Shown here: one piece after another, positions 60,633-64,000 of the stretch | How the letters are laid out: every line of letters begins with the position of its first letter | How positions within the stretch are numbered: the stretch's first letter is position 1 | Assembly: GCF_017599305.1 (NCBI RefSeq) | Contig: NZ_JAGFWR010000001.1 | Location: 744,001 to 808,000 of the forward strand | Length of the DNA stretch: 64,000 bases | DNA from: Micromonospora antibiotica | GTDB taxonomy: Bacteria > Actinomycetota > Actinomycetes > Mycobacteriales > Micromonosporaceae | Direction of reading: 5' to 3' | Notes under the pieces: model-generated | What the model was told of the DNA's origin: nothing | The model's database searches: none | Seen by the model: only the letters and a program-made list of their open reading frames with translations | Program-made: the position numbers and the translations under genes

Positions 60633-60962
60633 ATGCCGCGCGGCGAGATCGACGAGGCGTGGATCGAGGAGGCGGTGCGGCGGTACCGCCGGATCGAGTC
60701 CCTCCAGGCCGAGTTCGACCGGGCGGTCGACACCGTCGAGGTGACCGTCCGCTCGCCCGACGGGCTGGTCGAGGTGGTGGTGACCGCCGGGGGCCGGATC
60801 ACCGACGTGCGTTTCCTCGGGCCGCTGCACACCCGCCACCCCCGGGACGTGGCCGGTTCGGTGCAGGCCGCCGTGACGGCCGCCGCCGACGCCGCCCAGT
60901 GGGCCCGGGAGAAGCTGCACAACGAGACCTTCACCGCCTACCGCCCGCTCGCGGGGGCCTGA
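60633..60962 (+). CDS. YbaB/EbfC-like protein
   Basis: A 109-residue protein: a helical N-terminus (RYRRIESLQAEFDRAVDTV), then EVTVRSPDGLVEVVVTAGGRITDVRFLG, which is the YbaB/EbfC core, and a helical C-terminus. YbaB proteins bind DNA as dimers; in actinobacteria a divergent branch is found with type VII secretion genes, as here with two substrate-like genes downstream. ATG at 60633 with GGGGGAG upstream. Confidence 0.8.
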   Translation: MPRGEIDEAWIEEAVRRYRRIESLQAEFDRAVDTVEVTVRSPDGLVEVVVTAGGRITDVRFLGPLHTRHPRDVAGSVQAAVTAAADAAQWAREKLHNETFTAYRPLAGA

Positions 60963-60963
60963 G

Positions 60964-61269
60964 GTGGACGCCCTGCGCGCCCTCGCCGCCCGCCTCGACG
61001 AGGCCAGCGCCACCCTCGCCGCGCTCTCCCGCACGGTCACGGTGAGTGACCCGCCGCATCCGGCGTTCGGTGCGCACGCCGCCGGTCGCCCCGGTGAGGT
61101 CGGACGGGCCCTGCACCGGCAGTGGACCGCCGCCACCGACGGCCGGGCCCGCGAGGCGGGTGCCGCCGCCGCCCGGTTGGCCGCCGCCGCGTCGGCCGTG
61201 CGCAGCGCCGCCGACCGCTACGCCACCGCCGACGACGCCGCCCGCCGCCGGCTGGGCGGGGAGGCGTGA
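60964..61269 (+). CDS. Type VII substrate-like protein (EspC/DUF2580 type)
   Basis: A 101-residue, all-helical protein rich in Ala. The C-terminal SAADRYATADDAAR contains Y-x-x-x-D, the type VII export signal, and the length and Ala-rich hairpin fit the EspC/ESX-substrate family. GTG start one base after the YbaB-like stop; its end overlaps the next gene (TGATG). Probably exported with the next protein. Confidence 0.75.
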   Translation: MDALRALAARLDEASATLAALSRTVTVSDPPHPAFGAHAAGRPGEVGRALHRQWTAATDGRAREAGAAAARLAAAASAVRSAADRYATADDAARRRLGGEA

Positions 61270-61928
61270 TGGACCCGCTGGACCGCCTCGCCGAGCCGGG
61301 CCTCGACCTGCTCGCCCGGGTCGACACGCTGCTCGCCGCCGGGGCCCCCGAGGGGCACCCCGTCTGGCCGTTGCTGCGCCGGATGCAGCTGCTGCCGGGT
61401 GAGGCCCTGCGCGCCTTCCTCGACCTGCACCCCGCGCCACTGGCGACCGCCGGCCACGCCGTGCGCCGGCTCATCCGGGGGTACGACGACGCGTGCGCCG
61501 CCCTCACCGACCCGGGGATCTGGTCCGGCCCGGCCGGGTCGTCCTACGACGAGGCCCGTACCGCCCTGCTGCGCCACCTGGACGAGGGGCCGGAGAGCCT
61601 GGTGGGCCGGTTGGAGTCCACCGCCGGTTACGCCGACGCGTTGGCCGACTGGGTGGAGGGCAGCCGGTTGGCGGTGGCCCGGGTGCTGGCCGAGGTGCTC
61701 GGCTCGACCGAGGCGGTCCGGGTCCGGGCGGCGACCGCCTCCGGTGCCGGGCCCGCCGTCGGGTCCGGGGCGGCGGCCGAGATCGCCACCCGGGTGCTCG
61801 CGGTGCTCGGGGTGGCCTACGACGGGGCGGAGACGCTGCTGCGCCAGTGGTCACCCAGCCTGGCCGAGTCGACCTGGCGGTCGACCGGCGGTCCGTCGTA
61901 CCACGGCGGCCCGCTGCGGATCGGCTGA
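61269..61928 (+). CDS. WXG-motif protein, likely partner of the EspC-like protein
   Basis: A 219-residue mostly helical protein. Near residue 87, IWSGPAGSSYDEARTALLRHL shows a WSG turn flanked by helices, as in WXG100 proteins, though it is about twice as long. I see no Y-x-x-x-D/E at the C-terminus. Start overlaps the preceding stop (TGATG). Probably a type VII complex or substrate protein; otherwise unknown. Confidence 0.65.
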   Translation: MDPLDRLAEPGLDLLARVDTLLAAGAPEGHPVWPLLRRMQLLPGEALRAFLDLHPAPLATAGHAVRRLIRGYDDACAALTDPGIWSGPAGSSYDEARTALLRHLDEGPESLVGRLESTAGYADALADWVEGSRLAVARVLAEVLGSTEAVRVRAATASGAGPAVGSGAAAEIATRVLAVLGVAYDGAETLLRQWSPSLAESTWRSTGGPSYHGGPLRIG

Positions 61929-61997
61929 CCGTGACCGGGTCGACTCCCTGGCGGGATGCCCGCCCGCCGCACCCGACCGGGTCCCGCCGATCCGTCG

Positions 61998-62003
61998 TAG
62001 GCT
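61998..62003 (+). promoter_or_regulatory. -10 box of leaderless ricT transcript
   Basis: TAGGCT, then GATGTC and the ATG at 62010. The six-base gap places the RNA start at or next to the start codon. Confidence 0.6.
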
Positions 62004-62009
62004 GATGTC

Positions 62010-62870
62010 ATGGGCATGCTCTGCGCGGTCAGCTTCAACCGGTACGGGCGGCTCTACTACCTCGACCCGGGGGAGTTCCGTCCGCAGGTCGGTGACCGGG
62101 TGCTCGTCCCCACCGACGACGGCCCCGAGGTGGCGGAGTGCGTCTGGGCGGCGCAGTGGGTCACCGAGGAGACCGACGGTTTCCCGAAGCTGGCCGGGCT
62201 GGCCGGTGATGACGACCTGCGCCGTGACGAGTTGCTGCGGCGGCGTAAGGCCGAGGCGAAGGTGGCGGCGAAGCGGCTGATCCGGGAGCACGGCCTGCCG
62301 ATGAAGGTGGTCGCGGTGGACCACGTCCTCGCCGCCACCGAGGGCACCGGGGACCGGACGACGGTCTACTTCACCGCCCCGCACCGGGTGGACTTCCGCT
62401 CCCTGGTCCGGGACCTGGGTGCGACCCTGCACTGCCGGGTGGAGCTGCGGCAGCTCTCGGCCCGTGACTCCGCCCGGGTGCAGGGTGGCATCGGCTCCTG
62501 CGGCCGGGACCTGTGCTGCGCCACCTTCCTCAACGACTTCGAGCCGGTGACCATCCGGATGGCCAAGGACCAGGACCTCCCGTTGAACCCGTTGCGGATC
62601 TCCGGGGCCTGTGGCCGGCTGATGTGCTGCCTCAAGTACGAGCACCCGCTCTATGCCAAGTTCACCGAGTCCGCCCCGGCGGTCGGCAGCCGGGTCACCA
62701 CACCCGAGGGGGAGGGCCGGGTGGTCGGCCACAGCGTCCCCCGGGACGCGGTGACCGTCCGGCTGGACGCCGACGGCTCGCGCTCCATGTGTTCCCGTGC
62801 CGACGTCTGCGGGTCCCGCAGCGCCTACGAGAGCCGTGACCTGTCCGGCCCGGAGGCGGCGACGCGCTGA
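62010..62870 (+). CDS. ricT: PSP1/RicT-domain protein (YaaT homologue)
   Basis: A 286-residue protein with the PSP1 core and paired cysteine motifs: GSCGRDLCCATFL and GACGRLMCCLKYE. In Bacillus RicT forms an iron-sulphur RicAFT complex that acts with RNase Y in mRNA maturation; the actinobacterial role is less known. In Bacillus yaaT lies directly after holB, and here it is four genes on. ATG at 62010 with no ribosome site (leaderless). Confidence 0.92.
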   Translation: MGMLCAVSFNRYGRLYYLDPGEFRPQVGDRVLVPTDDGPEVAECVWAAQWVTEETDGFPKLAGLAGDDDLRRDELLRRRKAEAKVAAKRLIREHGLPMKVVAVDHVLAATEGTGDRTTVYFTAPHRVDFRSLVRDLGATLHCRVELRQLSARDSARVQGGIGSCGRDLCCATFLNDFEPVTIRMAKDQDLPLNPLRISGACGRLMCCLKYEHPLYAKFTESAPAVGSRVTTPEGEGRVVGHSVPRDAVTVRLDADGSRSMCSRADVCGSRSAYESRDLSGPEAATR

Positions 62871-62915
62871 TCGACGTGACCCGGTTGGCGGAGTCGGTCG
62901 TCTGCCGCCGGCACC

Positions 62916-63284
62916 TCAGGCGCGGTCGTGCAGGGTGACCTGGTAGCCGTCGGGGTCGGCGAAGGTGAATGTCCGGCCGAAGGGGCCGTCGACCGGTGCG
63001 GAGACGATGGTGTGCCCGTCGGTGACGAGCGCGTCGTGGATGGCCTGCACGTCCGTGGCGTGTAGCCAGATCGCGGCACCGATGCCGGGCTGGGCGACGG
63101 AGTCGAGATCGGTGCCGGTGACGACGTCACGCAGGGCGAACGCGATCGGCCTGGTCGCGAAGACGACGGCGTGCGGGGGCCCGGCCGGCGAGCGGACGAG
63201 GCCGAGGTAGCGCTCGTAGAACGCCTGGGAGGCGGCGAGGTCGCGGGCCTGGAGCGAGATGAAGTCGGGGCCGGTGACGGGCAT
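62916..63284 (-). CDS. VOC (glyoxalase/bleomycin resistance-type) family protein
   Basis: A 122-residue vicinal-oxygen-chelate fold protein: two beta-alpha-beta-beta-beta units, with FISLQARDLAASQAFYERYLG and FTFADPDGYQVTLHD. Substrate unknown; members include dioxygenases, isomerases and binding proteins. AAGGAG precedes the ATG. Divergent from marR and probably its target. Confidence 0.88.
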   Translation of the reverse strand: MPVTGPDFISLQARDLAASQAFYERYLGLVRSPAGPPHAVVFATRPIAFALRDVVTGTDLDSVAQPGIGAAIWLHATDVQAIHDALVTDGHTIVSAPVDGPFGRTFTFADPDGYQVTLHDRA

Positions 63285-63303
63285 GGTGGTTCTCCTTCTT
63301 TCA

Positions 63304-63347
63304 TGTCAGGTTCCTGACACGACTCAACCTATGTCAGAATCCTGACA
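63304..63347. promoter_or_regulatory. Two MarR-type operator sites between VOC gene and marR
   Basis: TGTCAGGTTCCTGACA at 63304-63319 and TGTCAGAATCCTGACA at 63332-63347 share arms TGTCAG/CTGACA and are spaced 28 bases centre to centre. The second overlaps the ATG of marR. Both fit a winged-helix dimer. Confidence 0.85.
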
Positions 63348-63826
63348 TGAGTCAAGGTGATGCCGGCATCGACCTGAACACGTCCCTGGGCTACCTGCTG
63401 AAGGAGGCGTCGAGCGCCCTGCGGGTCGCCATGGAGGAGGTGCTGCGGCCCCTCGGGATGGGCGTGACGCACTACGCCTGCCTCGAACTGCTGGCGCAGC
63501 GACCGGGACTGTCGAACTCCGAACTCGCGCGGGGCGCATTCGTGACCCGGCAGACGATGAACGTCCTGCTCCAGAACCTGGAACGGGAGGGCTACGTGAC
63601 CAGGCCCGCCGAGGCCCCCGTGGGCAAGGCGCTGCCCGCGCGGCTCACGCCGAGCGGTCGACGCAGCCTGGACCAGGCGACCGCCGCCGTCCGCTCGGTC
63701 GAGGTCAGAATGCTCTCCGGCATGACCGAGGCCGAACGCTCAGCCGCCTTCCACGCCCTGAAGAGCATGATCCTCTCCCTCGCCTCCCCACCCACCCCAC
63801 CTCCACCCCCCGCTGATCGGGGTTGA
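63347..63826 (+). CDS. MarR-family transcriptional regulator
   Basis: A 159-residue winged-helix protein: LSNSELARGAFVTRQTMNVLLQNLEREGYVTR is the recognition helix and wing. An N-terminal dimer helix comes first and a Pro-rich tail ends it. The two palindromes upstream are its likely binding sites, for control of itself and the VOC gene. The ATG at 63347 has no ribosome site and overlaps an operator. Confidence 0.9.
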   Translation: MSQGDAGIDLNTSLGYLLKEASSALRVAMEEVLRPLGMGVTHYACLELLAQRPGLSNSELARGAFVTRQTMNVLLQNLEREGYVTRPAEAPVGKALPARLTPSGRRSLDQATAAVRSVEVRMLSGMTEAERSAAFHALKSMILSLASPPTPPPPPADRG

Positions 63827-63881
63827 TCAAGAGGTTTACGTCAGTTTGATCGCGCCTGGTGACGCAAACCTCTTGATCAAC
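63822..63881. terminator. Long inverted repeat after marR
   Basis: Arms GTTGATCAAGAGGTTTACGT (from 63822 to 63843, 22 bases) and their complement at 63860-63881 with one mismatch, loop of 16 bases. It overlaps the last codons of marR. A strong bidirectional terminator, or a member of an interspersed palindrome family. Confidence 0.75.
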
Positions 63882-63920
63882 ATCGACGGGCGGGCGGGCG
63901 GAGGGCGGGGGTGGGTGGGG

Positions 63921-64000
63921 TCAGGTGAGGGTTATCGGGGGTTCGGCCAGGTGGGGGGTCAGTGGGGTGCGGGGGGTCAGCCAGGAGGCGGTGGGGGACT
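63921..64000 (-). CDS. Possible 3' end of a gene leaving the window
   Basis: On the minus strand one frame reads SPTASWLTPRTPLTPHLAEP and stops at 63921-63923. Too little remains to identify it; the Pro/Thr bias fits a disordered C-terminus, but non-coding sequence is possible. Confidence 0.3.
   Translation of the reverse strand, partial: SPTASWLTPRTPLTPHLAEPPITLT

Noticed and set aside
1..64000. tRNA or rRNA genes
   Set aside because: I scanned the intergenic gaps by eye for cloverleaf arms and CCA-ended stems and saw none; a computed search would be needed to exclude them fully.

Overview
The window is about 72-74% GC by eye and gene-dense. Its starts are GTG/ATG with GGAGG-type ribosome sites, or leaderless starts behind a TANNNT box. 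It carries type VII secretion genes, a Tad-type secretion cluster, a bldG homologue and two M6 metalloproteases. The gene order helicase - bldG - anti-sigma-like - hppA - topA - tmk/MFS - holB is the order known from Streptomyces. Together this suggests a spore-forming actinomycete, most likely Micromonosporaceae. The taxon is an inference from gene content and codon bias, not from a marker search.

Left part (1-19 kb): the tail of an acetyltransferase gene, a small holin-like membrane protein, then part of a type VII secretion locus (eccE, two WXG100 genes, mycP, a giant two-domain SseB protein and its small partner). Next come an epoxide-hydrolase-like protein and a small protein, then two large secreted immune-inhibitor-A-type M6 metalloproteases that share an upstream 13-mer. 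A secreted C39-like protein with a coupled lipoprotein and a stand-alone LuxR-type regulator close the block.

Middle part (19-45 kb): acs with a divergent degenerate Fic-fold protein. A TetR-controlled operon follows, with three inverted-repeat operators, encoding two membrane proteins (one an ICMT/DCC fusion) and the repressor, whose start lies inside the preceding gene. Then a HAD phosphatase, a possible short RNA, a membrane-anchored protein with a VHL-beta-like domain, the complete Tad cluster (CpaE-like, CpaF, TadB, TadC, pilin-like, two TadE-like proteins), a DEAD/DEAH helicase with a repeat tail, bldG and its partner, the proton pyrophosphatase and topoisomerase I.

Right part (45-64 kb): in Streptomyces topA lies next to tmk; here about 11.7 kb separates them. 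That stretch encodes a CapA-like protein, a duplicated HAMP sensor-like membrane protein behind an 11-codon leader, PgsB/CapB and PgsC/CapC homologues, an NlpC/P60 protein and a lipoprotein with a His/Glu-rich hydrolase-like core. This looks like a poly-gamma-glutamate (or related gamma-linked polymer) synthesis and remodelling locus and is the most interesting part of the window. An FAD oxidase, a TetR regulator and a PLP aldolase/deaminase follow. Then come the MFS-thymidylate kinase fusion, holB, a YbaB-like protein, two more type VII substrate-like proteins, ricT, and a divergent VOC/MarR pair with two clear operators.

Seven genes start 6-8 bases after a TANNNT box, which indicates frequent leaderless transcription. 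I saw no rRNA, tRNA, CRISPR array, insertion sequence or prophage.
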